From Modestobacter sp. VKM Ac-2977 (GTDB taxonomy: Bacteria > Actinomycetota > Actinomycetes > Mycobacteriales > Geodermatophilaceae), in contig NZ_JAPVBQ010000002.1 of assembly GCF_026968045.1 (NCBI RefSeq), positions 794,933 to 858,932 of the forward strand: a stretch of DNA of 64,000 nt, written 5' to 3'. Under the pieces are notes generated by a model. That model did no database searches, was not told the origin of the DNA, and was given only the letters and a program-made list of their open reading frames with translations. Below, one piece after another: positions 16,796-25,200 of the stretch (within the stretch, counting starts at the first letter, position 1; every line of letters begins with the position of its first letter). A program made the position numbers and the translations under genes.

Positions 16796-17443
16796 TCAGC
16801 CGGGGACGAAGCCCGAGCGGTAGGCCAGCACCACGGCCTGCGTCCGATCCCGGGCCCCGGTCTTGGCGAGCACCCCGGCGACGTGGGTGCGCACCGTCTC
16901 CACGCCCAGGAACAGCTGCCCGGCGATCTCGGCGTTGTTCAGCCCCTGGGCCATCAGCCCGAGCACCTCGCGTTCCCGCTCCGTCAGCCGCGCCAGCCCC
17001 GGCACAGCCACCGGGTCGGCGGCGCGCACGTGCCGGCGGGCCAGTTCCCGGACGGCGTCGGGGAACAGCAGCGACTCCCCGCGGGCCACCGTCCGGATGC
17101 CGTGCAGCAGCTCCTCCGGCGTCGACCGCTTGAGCAGGAACCCGTCGGCGCCGGCAGCCAGTGCGTCGAAGACGTGGTCGTCGTTGGAGAAGGTGGTGAG
17201 CACCAGCACCCGGGCGGGTGAGCCGGCCCGCACCAGCGCCCGGGTGGCGGCGATCCCGTCCAGCCGGGGCATCCGCACGTCCATCAGGACGACGTCCGGC
17301 GAGGTGCGCCCGACGAGGTCCAGCACGTCGGCGCCATCCCCGGCCTCCCCGACCACCGACAGGTCCGGCTCAGCGCCGATCACCGCGGCCAGGCCGCGGC
17401 GGATCATCGGCTCGTCGTCTACCAGCACCACCCGGACGGTCAC
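16796..17443 (-). CDS. NarL/LuxR-type response regulator
   Basis: 215 residues. Receiver domain at about 1-118: acidic pair in VVLVDDEPMIRRG, phosphoacceptor Asp in DVVLMDVRMP near residue 55, switch Thr in VLVLTTFSND, and Lys in FLLKRSTPEEL. The C-terminal LuxR helix-turn-helix is at about 148-210 (LTEREREVLGLMAQGLNNAEIA). The GTG start overlaps the kinase stop (GTGA), showing coupled translation with its partner. Targets are unknown. Confidence 0.93.
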   Translation of the reverse strand: MTVRVVLVDDEPMIRRGLAAVIGAEPDLSVVGEAGDGADVLDLVGRTSPDVVLMDVRMPRLDGIAATRALVRAGSPARVLVLTTFSNDDHVFDALAAGADGFLLKRSTPEELLHGIRTVARGESLLFPDAVRELARRHVRAADPVAVPGLARLTEREREVLGLMAQGLNNAEIAGQLFLGVETVRTHVAGVLAKTGARDRTQAVVLAYRSGFVPG

Positions 17444-18678
17444 CGGACCGCGCTCCGGGCATGGACCGGCAGCCGGACGGCGAGCTGCCACCGGCCGTCG
17501 GCGGCGACGCCGGCCCGCACCTCGCCCCGGAGGTCACGCACCCGTTCCCGCACGCCGCGCAGTCCACGCCCACCGCCGGACCCGGCGGCCGCGGCGCCCG
17601 GCCCGGTGTTGGCCAGCACCAGCTCCAGGTCGTCGCCGGCGGCGTCGACCACCAGCCGGCAGGCGGTGCCCGGGGCGTATCGCAGCACGTTGGTCAGCCC
17701 CTCCTGCACGATCCGGTAGGCCTCCCGGGAGACCAGCGCCGGCAGGCTCTCGACCGCACCGCGTACCTCCACCGAGACCACTGCGCCGGCTGCCCGGGCG
17801 GTGCCGACCAGCTCGGCCAGGTCGCGCAGGTCCGGGGCCGGGGCGACGTCGGCGGCGGCCTGTTCCTCCTCGCGCAGCAGGCCGAGCACGTGGTCCAGGT
17901 CGACCAGCGCCCGCCGCGTGGCGTCCTCCGTCGCCCGGATGGCCTCCTCTGCGGCCACCGGGTCGCGGGTGAGCAACCGGCGGGCGGCGCCGGCCTGCAC
18001 GCTGGCCAGGCTCAGCGCGTGCCCGACGCTGTCGTGCAGCTCGCGGGCCAGCCGGTCCCGGCCGGTCAGCACCGACACCGACGCCTCGGCCGCAGCCAGC
18101 CGTTCGGCCGTGGAGCCGGCCAGCAGCCGGGGGGCGACCGCGGCCAGGCCCCGGCCGAGGAGCTCCCCGCCGGCCACGACGAGCGCCAGCAGGCCGGCGG
18201 CCAGCACGACCCGGGCCGGCCACGCAGCGGGCACGGCCATCCCCAGCAGGTCCTCCGCCCCCGCGCCGCCCGGCACGGCCACCAGCACCACCGCCGACGG
18301 CACACCGATGACCAGCAGGGCACCGGCGACCGTGCCGGCCAGCACGTGCAGGGCCAGCAACAGCGCGGTGCGGGCTCGCTGCGGCGCGGTGGTCGACGGC
18401 CCGGGGCGGTGGGTGAACCCACGGGCCAGCAGCCCACCGACCGCGACCGCCTCCACCGGCCGGACCTCGGCGAGCGCGCCGACCGCCACGACCGGGGCGG
18501 CCACCAACAGCGCCACGAGCACCCCGATCAGCACCGGAGGCAGGCCGGACGTGACGATCACCTGCACCGGCCAGGCCAGCACGATCCCGACCGCCACCCC
18601 GATGGCCCCGCCCAGCAGCAGGTAGAGCCAGCGGTGCAGCGACTGGGCCACCGTCCGCCGAACCACCTCTCGAGCCAC
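17440..18678 (-). CDS. HisKA_3-type sensor histidine kinase
   Basis: 412 residues. The N-terminal half has about five hydrophobic helices with little extracellular loop, suggesting membrane-embedded sensing. The dimerisation/phosphoacceptor motif is RLARELHDSVGHALSLASVQ near residue 230, and the ATP-binding domain ends with the G-rich GRGLRGVRERVRDLRGE. The GTG at 18678 is supported by GAGAGGA 7 bases upstream; an ORF continues upstream through a hairpin and is unlikely to be translated. The kinase belongs to the NarX/DesK class that pairs with NarL-type regulators such as its downstream neighbour. Confidence 0.92.
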   Translation of the reverse strand: MAREVVRRTVAQSLHRWLYLLLGGAIGVAVGIVLAWPVQVIVTSGLPPVLIGVLVALLVAAPVVAVGALAEVRPVEAVAVGGLLARGFTHRPGPSTTAPQRARTALLLALHVLAGTVAGALLVIGVPSAVVLVAVPGGAGAEDLLGMAVPAAWPARVVLAAGLLALVVAGGELLGRGLAAVAPRLLAGSTAERLAAAEASVSVLTGRDRLARELHDSVGHALSLASVQAGAARRLLTRDPVAAEEAIRATEDATRRALVDLDHVLGLLREEEQAAADVAPAPDLRDLAELVGTARAAGAVVSVEVRGAVESLPALVSREAYRIVQEGLTNVLRYAPGTACRLVVDAAGDDLELVLANTGPGAAAAGSGGGRGLRGVRERVRDLRGEVRAGVAADGRWQLAVRLPVHARSAVR

Positions 18679-18712
18679 GACGCCATCCTCTCCGGCCGGA
18701 CAAGACCCCGAC

Positions 18713-18744
18713 GACGCCCGCGCCACCCGATCGGCGCGGGCGTC
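18713..18744 (-). terminator. GC-rich hairpin between membrane gene and kinase gene
   Basis: GACGCCCGCGCC and GGCGCGGGCGTC form a perfect 12-bp stem with an 8-base loop. It lies 12 bp past the stop of the upstream membrane gene and 35 bp before the kinase GTG. There is no T-run, as is common for actinobacterial terminators. It may end or attenuate transcription into the two-component genes. Confidence 0.65.
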
Positions 18745-18755
18745 GAGGGCGCCGG

Positions 18756-19958
18756 TCAGTCGCGCACCGACAGCGCCGGCTCGCCCTGCCCGCAGGTGGC
18801 GCACGTGCCCCGGCGCCGGAGCGCGTAGCCGGTCACCGCCGCGGCCAGCGCCAGTCCCCAGGGGAGCGTCGGGAAGACCAGCACGAGAGCAGCGTCGCCC
18901 AGGTCGCCGGCCAGCAGCTGCTCCACCGCCATCGCCAGGAACGCCGGGCTGGCTGCCAGCAGGGCCACGGCGACCACCCCGCCGGCCAGCACGGGGACCC
19001 GCACCGGCACCGGGCGGCCGCGCAACCCGGGCACCCAGCGCGGCCAGACCTCACCCCACGGCCGGATCAGCCCGAGCGTGAGCACCGCCCCGCCGAGCGC
19101 GGCGAAGCCGAGGCCCAGCCCGAACAACCGCAGCTGCGGCTCCAGCACCCCATCAGTGGGCATGCCCAGCGGCCACGGGGTCAGCCAGGTCATCCGCAGC
19201 AGGGCGTACGGCAGCGGACCGGCCACGGCGATCCAGGTGGCCACTGTCCCCCAGCGCCGGGCCGCGGCCGGCAGGGTCCACGCGGCAGCGGGGCGCCCGC
19301 AGACCGCGCACCGGCCGGTCGCCGACCGTCGCAGCAGCATCGCGGTGGTCCCCCAGATCGTGGCGCCGGCCAGCAGCAGCGCCAGGTGCAGGTGCGGCAT
19401 CGCGTGCTCGGCGAAGCCGGAGCCCAGCTCGCCGGCGAGGTCGGTGACCGTGCCCGGCCGCAGCAGCCCGGCGGCCACACCGGCGGCGACCAGCGCAGCC
19501 ACCCCGATCAGCCACGGCCGGGTGCGCCGGTCCCGCGCCGCCCCGACGGTGAAGACCGCCAGGAAGGTGACCGGGCCGACGATCGCGGCCAGGTAGCCCA
19601 GCAGCACCAGCGAGCCGAGGTCAGCGGCGAGCCCGCCGAGGACCGCCGCCTGCACCGCCATGGCGGCCACCAGCAGGGGCGACCCGTCCCGCCGGCGGGA
19701 CAGCCGGACGAGGAGCAGGCCGGCGCCGGAGAGGACCAGCAGGGTCCACGCCGTGGACGTGCGATCGAGCAGGGAGAGCACGCCGTACCGCTCGTCGGCG
19801 TCCAGTCCGGGCCAGCTGCCCGGGTCCAGCAGCCAGCGCAGGGCCAGCAGGGCGTGCAGCACGCTCCAACCGACGCCGGCGGCCAGCAGCCGGCGGACGG
19901 TGGGCGTGCCGTGGCCGACCGCATGGGCTGGGGCGGCGGGTGCAGGGTCGAGGGTCAC
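18756..19958 (-). CDS. Polytopic membrane protein with two CxxC sites, function unknown
   Basis: 400 residues with about ten hydrophobic helices. Two short cysteine pairs, CAVCGRP near residue 208 and CATCGQG at the C-terminus, could bind metal or form disulphides. The GTG at 19958 has CGGAGGT seven bases upstream. I do not recognise the family. It precedes the kinase-regulator pair on the same strand and could be a sensed or regulated partner, though a strong hairpin separates them. Confidence 0.68.
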   Translation of the reverse strand: MTLDPAPAAPAHAVGHGTPTVRRLLAAGVGWSVLHALLALRWLLDPGSWPGLDADERYGVLSLLDRTSTAWTLLVLSGAGLLLVRLSRRRDGSPLLVAAMAVQAAVLGGLAADLGSLVLLGYLAAIVGPVTFLAVFTVGAARDRRTRPWLIGVAALVAAGVAAGLLRPGTVTDLAGELGSGFAEHAMPHLHLALLLAGATIWGTTAMLLRRSATGRCAVCGRPAAAWTLPAAARRWGTVATWIAVAGPLPYALLRMTWLTPWPLGMPTDGVLEPQLRLFGLGLGFAALGGAVLTLGLIRPWGEVWPRWVPGLRGRPVPVRVPVLAGGVVAVALLAASPAFLAMAVEQLLAGDLGDAALVLVFPTLPWGLALAAAVTGYALRRRGTCATCGQGEPALSVRD

Positions 19959-20060
19959 GGTGGACCTCCGGATCAGCGGCCCGGGTGGGTCCCGGGGTCG
20001 CCGTCCAGCGTCGTGAGCGCGCTGGGCCACCGGCTCCCCCGCTCGGGGGACGTGCCTCCG

Positions 20061-20160
20061 CCGTGCGGGTGGCCCAACCGTGCGGGTGGCTCAGCCGTGC
20101 GGGTGGCTCAGCCGTGCGGGTGGCTCAGCCCTCGGCGGGTGGCTCAGCCCTCGGCGGGGT
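20061..20160. repeat. 17-bp tandem repeat spilling from a stop codon
   Basis: Four units of CCGTGCGGGTGGCTCAG (the first ends GGCCCAA) run from 20061 to 20128, followed by a 19-bp CCCTCGG variant unit and the start of another at 20148. The last units overlap the 3' end and stop codon of the NYN/PIN-like gene on the minus strand, so each unit carries a TGAGCC stop-codon copy. This looks like tandem duplication of the gene end. The rest of 19959-20143 shows no gene. Confidence 0.8.
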
Positions 20161-20557
20161 CGGCCGCTCGGTCGGCCGCGGCCAGCAGCCAGCCGGGCCC
20201 GGTGGTCCGGGCGACGGCGGGGAGCCGGTCGCGCAGCCCGCGGTCGGCGGTGACCACCAGCAGGTCGTCGTCGCCGTCGGCGAGGTCGGCGGCGGTCTCG
20301 GCCAGCGCGTCGTCGCCACTGCCGGGCGCCCGGACCACCCGCAGGCCGGCGGGGGCCGCGACGTCCCGGGCCTTCCCCTCGACCACCGCGACCAGTGCGG
20401 TCACCGGTACCGGCTCGCCGTCGGGCCCGGTCAGCTCCCGGCCGGGCAGGGCGGCGAGCCGCTCCAGCAGCCGGGCGGTGGCGCCGGCCCGGTCGCGCCA
20501 CCAGCCGTCGGGCCGGGCACCCACGGTGTTGGCGACGTCGACCAGCAGGGTCGTCAT
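20144..20557 (-). CDS. NYN/PIN-like domain protein
   Basis: 137 residues. The start TTLLVDVANTVGARPDGWWRDRAG and the acidic clusters (VVEGKARDV, GSGDDALAETAADLADGDDDLLVVTADRGLRDRL) match PIN/NYN-fold nuclease-like proteins, with Asp residues at strand ends that would bind Mg2+. In actinobacterial genomes such proteins are often labelled NTP pyrophosphohydrolase without good basis. The ATG at 20557 overlaps the stop of the small membrane gene (ATGA). The final codons lie in a tandem repeat. Confidence 0.72.
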   Translation of the reverse strand: MTTLLVDVANTVGARPDGWWRDRAGATARLLERLAALPGRELTGPDGEPVPVTALVAVVEGKARDVAAPAGLRVVRAPGSGDDALAETAADLADGDDDLLVVTADRGLRDRLPAVARTTGPGWLLAAADRAADPAEG

Positions 20558-20700
20558 CGTCGGCGGGACGCACCGAGCACTGCGGTGGCGACGAAGAAGA
20601 GCAGGCCGACGATGGCCAGCCAGAACAGGCCCTCCACGATCACGCCGACCACGGTCACGGCGACCCAGACGAGGAGCAGCAGGAGCAGGAGACGGAGCAC
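20554..20700 (-). CDS. Small two-helix membrane protein
   Basis: 48 residues, almost all hydrophobic: LLLLLLLVWVAVTVVGVIV, then GLFWLAIVGLLFFVATAVL, ending RRR. It probably spans the membrane twice. The GTG at 20700 has a TACGGT box seven bases upstream, the spacing for a leaderless transcript. The ATGA overlap with the NYN/PIN-like gene suggests the two act together, but the function is unknown. Confidence 0.62.
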   Translation of the reverse strand: MLRLLLLLLLVWVAVTVVGVIVEGLFWLAIVGLLFFVATAVLGASRRR

Positions 20701-20720
20701 GGGTCCGACCGTAGCGGGGG

Positions 20721-21710
20721 TCAGCTGCCCTCGGCTGCGCCCAGCCGCCAGTAGCCCATGAACGCCACCGAGGTGCGGGGCACGCCGAGGTCGCGGACCA
20801 GGCGGCGGCGCAGCTTCTTGACCATGCCCGCCTCCCCGGCCAGCCAGGCGTAACAGCCGTCGGCGCCGCCCTCGTCCGGCACCTCCCAGAGGACGCCGCC
20901 CTCCAGGTCGACGTCCTCGACCTCCTGCCCGGCGGTGCGGGCGGCCACGCCGAGCTCGCAGAGGGCGGCGTGCACCGCCGTGCCGAGCGCCTCGCCGGGG
21001 GCCCGGCTGCCGCGGACGAGCCAGCGGACCTCCACCCCCGGCGGCACGGCGAGCGACAGCACATCGCGGGCCTCGGGGACCTCGAGCACGGCGATGGCGC
21101 GTCGGCCGGCGGGCAGCCCCTCCACGATCGCGCTGATCGCCGGGACAGCGGTCTCGTCCCCGGCGAGGAACAGGGGGCCATCGGCCGGTGGGGCCCACTC
21201 GACCCCCCAGGGCCGGCCGGACCCGCCCCGGCCGGGGCGGGGCCGGTCGGGGCCCAGCACGACGATGGGGTCGCCCGGGACGGCGGCGGCGGCCCAGCTG
21301 GCGGCCGGGCCGGAGTGGCCCTCCTGGACCCCGTGCAGCACCACGTCGACGTCCAGCTCCCCGAGCTCCGGGCGGGCGGCGCGCACGGTGTAGGTGCGCA
21401 GGTAGGGGCGGCGCTCGTCCGGGAGCGCGCAGTAGTCCTGGTACCAGGTCGGGCCGTCGGTGAGCAGGTCGGTGACCGGGGCACCGTCCCGGGAGAGCAC
21501 CAGCTTGATCCGCTGGTCGTCACCGGCCGCACCGAAGCCGGTGAACTCCGGGCCGCGGAGGGTGAGCCGCAGGAAGGTCGGGCTCAGCCGCTGGACGCGC
21601 CCCACGGTGGCGCTGAAGAAGCGGTAGCTCGGCGCGGCGACCGCCGGTTGCGGCTCGGTGAGGTTCTCGAGTACCGCCGTCCCGGCACGTCCGGTCACCG
21701 CCGTGGTCAT
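20721..21710 (-). CDS. Siderophore-interacting protein (FAD/NAD(P)H ferric-siderophore reductase)
   Basis: 329 residues of the ViuB/SIP family, which reduce ferric siderophores in the cytoplasm using FAD and NAD(P)H. The FAD-binding motif is RPYLRTYTVRA near residue 100, followed by LDVDVVLHG and GPAASWAAAAVPGD; the nucleotide-binding part contains FLAGDETAVPAISAI, and the family C-terminus is CYAWLAGEAGMVKKLRRRLV. An iron-box palindrome sits about 50 bp upstream of the ATG, so the gene should be derepressed when iron is scarce. Confidence 0.94.
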   Translation of the reverse strand: MTTAVTGRAGTAVLENLTEPQPAVAAPSYRFFSATVGRVQRLSPTFLRLTLRGPEFTGFGAAGDDQRIKLVLSRDGAPVTDLLTDGPTWYQDYCALPDERRPYLRTYTVRAARPELGELDVDVVLHGVQEGHSGPAASWAAAAVPGDPIVVLGPDRPRPGRGGSGRPWGVEWAPPADGPLFLAGDETAVPAISAIVEGLPAGRRAIAVLEVPEARDVLSLAVPPGVEVRWLVRGSRAPGEALGTAVHAALCELGVAARTAGQEVEDVDLEGGVLWEVPDEGGADGCYAWLAGEAGMVKKLRRRLVRDLGVPRTSVAFMGYWRLGAAEGS

Positions 21711-21757
21711 CGCTGCTCCCGCGCTCGTCGTGACCGGCTCGTGCGCAACCGGACGAT

Positions 21758-21776
21758 GGTGAGGCTAGCCTAACCA
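21758..21776 (-). promoter_or_regulatory. DtxR/IdeR-type iron box
   Basis: On the minus strand TGGTTAGGCTAGCCTCACC matches the DtxR/IdeR consensus TTAGGTTAGSCTAACCTAA well in the core (TTAGGCTAGCCT). It lies about 48-66 bp before the siderophore-interacting protein start, in the promoter position for Fe2+-dependent repression. Confidence 0.8.
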
Positions 21777-21822
21777 GACCATCGAGGGAATCCCCGGAGC
21801 AGGAACGGCGGCCCGGAACGGC

Positions 21823-22277
21823 TCATCGACCGTGCGCTGCCCGCCCCAGCACCGCACAGATCGCGTCGGCCACCGACTCCGGGTCCTCGTGCTCCCAGAA
21901 GCGCAGCACCCGCCATCCCAGACCGGTCAGCACCGCGTCGGTGCGCCGATCACGGGCGACGTTGGCGGTCAGCTTCGCCGCCCATCGGCCTCTCTGCAGG
22001 GGCCCGCCGCGAGCTTGCGAGCGGTGGGGGGCAGAGAGGTCCTTCGACCGTCGATGAAGACGACGAGGCGCCGGCCCTTCCACACCAGGTCGCCTCGTGC
22101 CCGGGTCGCGCCACAGGGCCGGACGTCGACCCGGTAGCGGACCCCGCGGGCGTGCAGCCGCCGCCGGACGGCGAGCTCCGGCGCGGTGTCCCGCCTCCCC
22201 TGCCGGCGGAACCGGGCCCGCACCGGAGCCGACGAGGCGTCCGGGGCGCGCCGGAGGTCGACCGCCGCCGTGTTCAC
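21823..22277 (-). pseudogene. vsr: Very short patch repair endonuclease (Vsr-like), disrupted
   Basis: The first part, read from a GTG at 22277, has the family start RRDTAPELAVRRRLHARGVRYRVDV and DLVWKGRRLVVFIDG. The last part, in another frame, reads WAAKLTANVARDRRTDAVLTGLGWRVLRFWEHED. Between them, where relatives have the HGCFWH zinc/catalytic segment, lies a 57-bp palindromic repeat, with about 62 bp between the flanking codons, so the frame shifts. The first frame stops just after the repeat. The product cannot be an active nuclease. The GTG overlaps the stop of the nuclease/helicase gene (GTGA), so the two were one operon. Confidence 0.85.
21989..22045. repeat. GC-rich palindromic repeat, copy 2 (inside vsr)
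   Basis: Outer arms CCTCTCTGC (21989-21997) and GCAGAGAGG (22031-22039) form a 9-bp stem; an inner GCTTGCGAGC-type dyad follows GGGGCCCGCC. It is clearly related to the copy at 9763-9816. It replaced, rather than merely entered, the conserved middle of vsr. Confidence 0.8.
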
Positions 22278-25200
22278 ACCTGGGCGACAGCCGGGGCCGG
22301 CGGTGCGGACCGGGCCGCCGCGGTGGCGATCTCGACCAGCCGGCACAGGCCGTTGACCAGCCGCAGCTGCTCCGGGGTCTGCACCGGCGAGGTGAGCAGA
22401 GCCGGGCTGCCCACGAGGTAGGCGACGGTCTTCGCCCGGGACAGCGCGACGTTCAGCCGGTGCCGGTCGAGCAGGAAGTCCAGCCGCCGGGGCACGTGGG
22501 CACCACTGGAGGCGGCCAGGGAGAAGACCGCCACCGCCGCCTCCCGGCCCTGGAACTTGTCCACCGTGCCGACCTCCACCTCACCCAGCCCGACCGCGGC
22601 GAGTGCGCTGCGCACCTGGTTGACCTGCGCGTTGTACGGGGTGACGACCAGGACGTCGGCCGGCCCCATGACCCGCTCGACCCCGCCGGTCCGCCAGCTC
22701 CGGCCCATCAGCCCGGCGACGAGCTCGGCGACGACGGCCGCCTCCTCCAGGGACGCCGAGCCGTTGCCCTCGTGCACCACCGGCACCCAACCGATCCCGG
22801 CCGGCGCCGCCCACCGGGCCGGGGCGTCGAGCTCGTTGCCGGCCGTGACCGGCGCCGGCTGCAGCTCCCCGCCGTAGGACAGCCCGGAGACCACCCGGCA
22901 CAGCGCCGGTGCCATCCGCCAGCTGCGGTCCAGGAACACCCCCCGGTCGGCGGGGAGCACCTCCTGCTCGCCGAGCACGTGCTGCAGTGCGGAGACGTCC
23001 GCGCCGTCGGGGTGGATCCCCCGGCCCGGCTGGCGGAGCTGCTGGGGGTCGCCGAGCAGCACCAGGCTGGCCGCGGCCCGGCTCACCGCCAGGGTGTTGG
23101 CCAGGGACAGCTGCCCGGCTTCGTCGACCACCAGCACGTCCAGCCGGCCGGCCAGCTCCGGGCGGGCGAACAGCCACGAGGTGCCGGCCACCAGGTCGAC
23201 GTCGCCGCCGTCGAGTGCGTCGACGACCTGCCCGTTGGAGCCGACGCACTGCACGTCGACGTCGCCGCACCGCTGCAGCTCGTCGGCCTTCTGCAGCGCC
23301 CGGACCGGCACCGCGGCCTCGCGGGCGGCCGCCATCACCGCATCGAGCAGGTTGCCGATCACCTTGTGGCTGGAGGCGGTCACCCCCACCCGCTTGCCGG
23401 CGCGGATCAGGTCGACGACGGCCCGTGCCCCGGTGTAGGTCTTGCCGGCTCCCGGCGGGCCCTGGACCGCGAGCACCCCGCCGTCGAGCAGTCCGGCCAG
23501 CCGGCGCACCGCGGCCGCCGACTCCTCTCCCGGCTCGCGCTGCGGCGCCGCGGCGAGCAGCCGCGGCGGTCGGCGCAGCAACAGGTCACGGGCCGACCGC
23601 GCAGGCCCGGGGGCGTCGATGCCGCTGACCGCGACCTGCTCACCGAGGTCGGTGAGCGCGGCCCGGAACAGCTTGTCGCTCGGTGGCGAGGTGGGCAGCA
23701 GCCCGGTCGGGTGCTCGAGTGCGGCGGCCGCGCCGCGCGCCAGCACCACCCAGCCGGCGGTCGGGTCGATGTCGACGACCGAGCTGGTCAGCCGCTTCCC
23801 GTCCGGGTCGGGCAACAGGTGCTCGTACCGGCTGCCGGCCGACACCTTGGTCTCCTGCGGCGGGAAGCGGTAGCGCCAGTGCTGCGACCGCTGGGCCGCT
23901 CCGACCAGCTCGGGTGCCTCCAGCGGGCCCAGGGCCGGGGTCTCCCGCTCCAGGTCGTCGGCCGCGAGGTCGCGCAGCCGGAAGTACTCCCACCAGGCCG
24001 AGCGGGCCTCCCGGGCGTGCCACCCCAGCTGCTGGGCCAGCAGCCAGGTGGCCTCCTGTTCCGGGGTCCGGTCGGTGTCGGGCAGCCCGGCGGTCAGCCG
24101 GAGCTCCAGCTCCTCGCGCAGCTCCTGGGCCGCGGCGTTCTCGGCGGAGCCGTCCGGGTCGCCGTCCTCCGGCCGGCCCAGCCGCGCGCCCGAGGCGAGC
24201 AGCTCGGTGCGCCGGGCCTCCAGCCAGTCGCGCAGCTCCCGGGTGGAGACGCAGTCGTCGCGGTTGTAGGCCTCGATCTGGTCGAGCAGCGCCTGGTCAC
24301 GGGTGGCGAGCCAGCGCTCGAAGGCGACGATGCTCTCCCCGGCGTCCGACACGTCGGCGCCGTGCGTGCGGGTGTGCCCGCGGTAGTAGTCCTCCACCTG
24401 CTTGATCGAGTACGACTCCTTGCTCAGCCGCAGCCCCTGGCGCACCACGGCGTAGAGGTCGACGAGGACGTCGGCCCGCAGCAGCCGGTCGACCTCGGCC
24501 TCCCGGGTCTGCAACCGGCCCGACAGCGTCTTGAGCCGGGTCGGCTCGTAGGGCGCGTAGTGGAAGACGTGCATCGCCGGGTCGGCGGCGTGGGCCGTGG
24601 TCAGGTGGTCGACCAGCGCCTCGAACGCGAGACGTTCGGCAGCGGACTGGTCGTCAGCGGCCGGGTCGCAGCCCCAGAAGGCGGTGAACTCCCCGGCGGT
24701 GTCCAGGACCCCCCACAGGTACTCCAGCCCGGCGTCGCCGGCGAACGGATCGCCCTCGATGTCGAAGAACAGGTCGCCGGCGCTCGGCGGCGGCAGCAGT
24801 TCGAAGCCGCGCCCCGGCTCGCGCGGCAGGAACTCGTAGCTCGGCAGCCCGGACTCGCGCTCCTGCACCTGCAGTCGCGCCTGCTGGGTGAGCCGCTCCC
24901 GCGAGCTGCGGCCGATGGCGTCGGGCAGCTCGTCGGGGGCGCGGGTGGCCAGCGCGGTGACGGTCGGGACACCGGCCTCGACCAGCGCGGTCGCGTGGTC
25001 GCGGCGCATGAAGGCCACGAGGGACAGCGAGTCCTCCTCGCGCCAGCGCGCCGTGCAGGTCTCCCGCCAGGGGCAGACGCCGCAGTGCGCGTTCGGATAC
25101 GGCGGCGCCAGCTCCCCGTCGGCGAGCCGGGACAGGAACCGGGTGCGGGCGGCCCGGGTGTAGGCCTCCGCGTCGGAGTACCGGAAGACCAGTTCCTGCT

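Noticed and set aside
20061-20160. Possible CRISPR array
   Set aside because: Units of 17-19 bp are directly adjacent without spacers, and no cas genes are present.
21989-22045. Insertion sequence inside vsr
   Set aside because: Only 57 bp, with no transposase and no target-site duplication; it is a small palindromic repeat.
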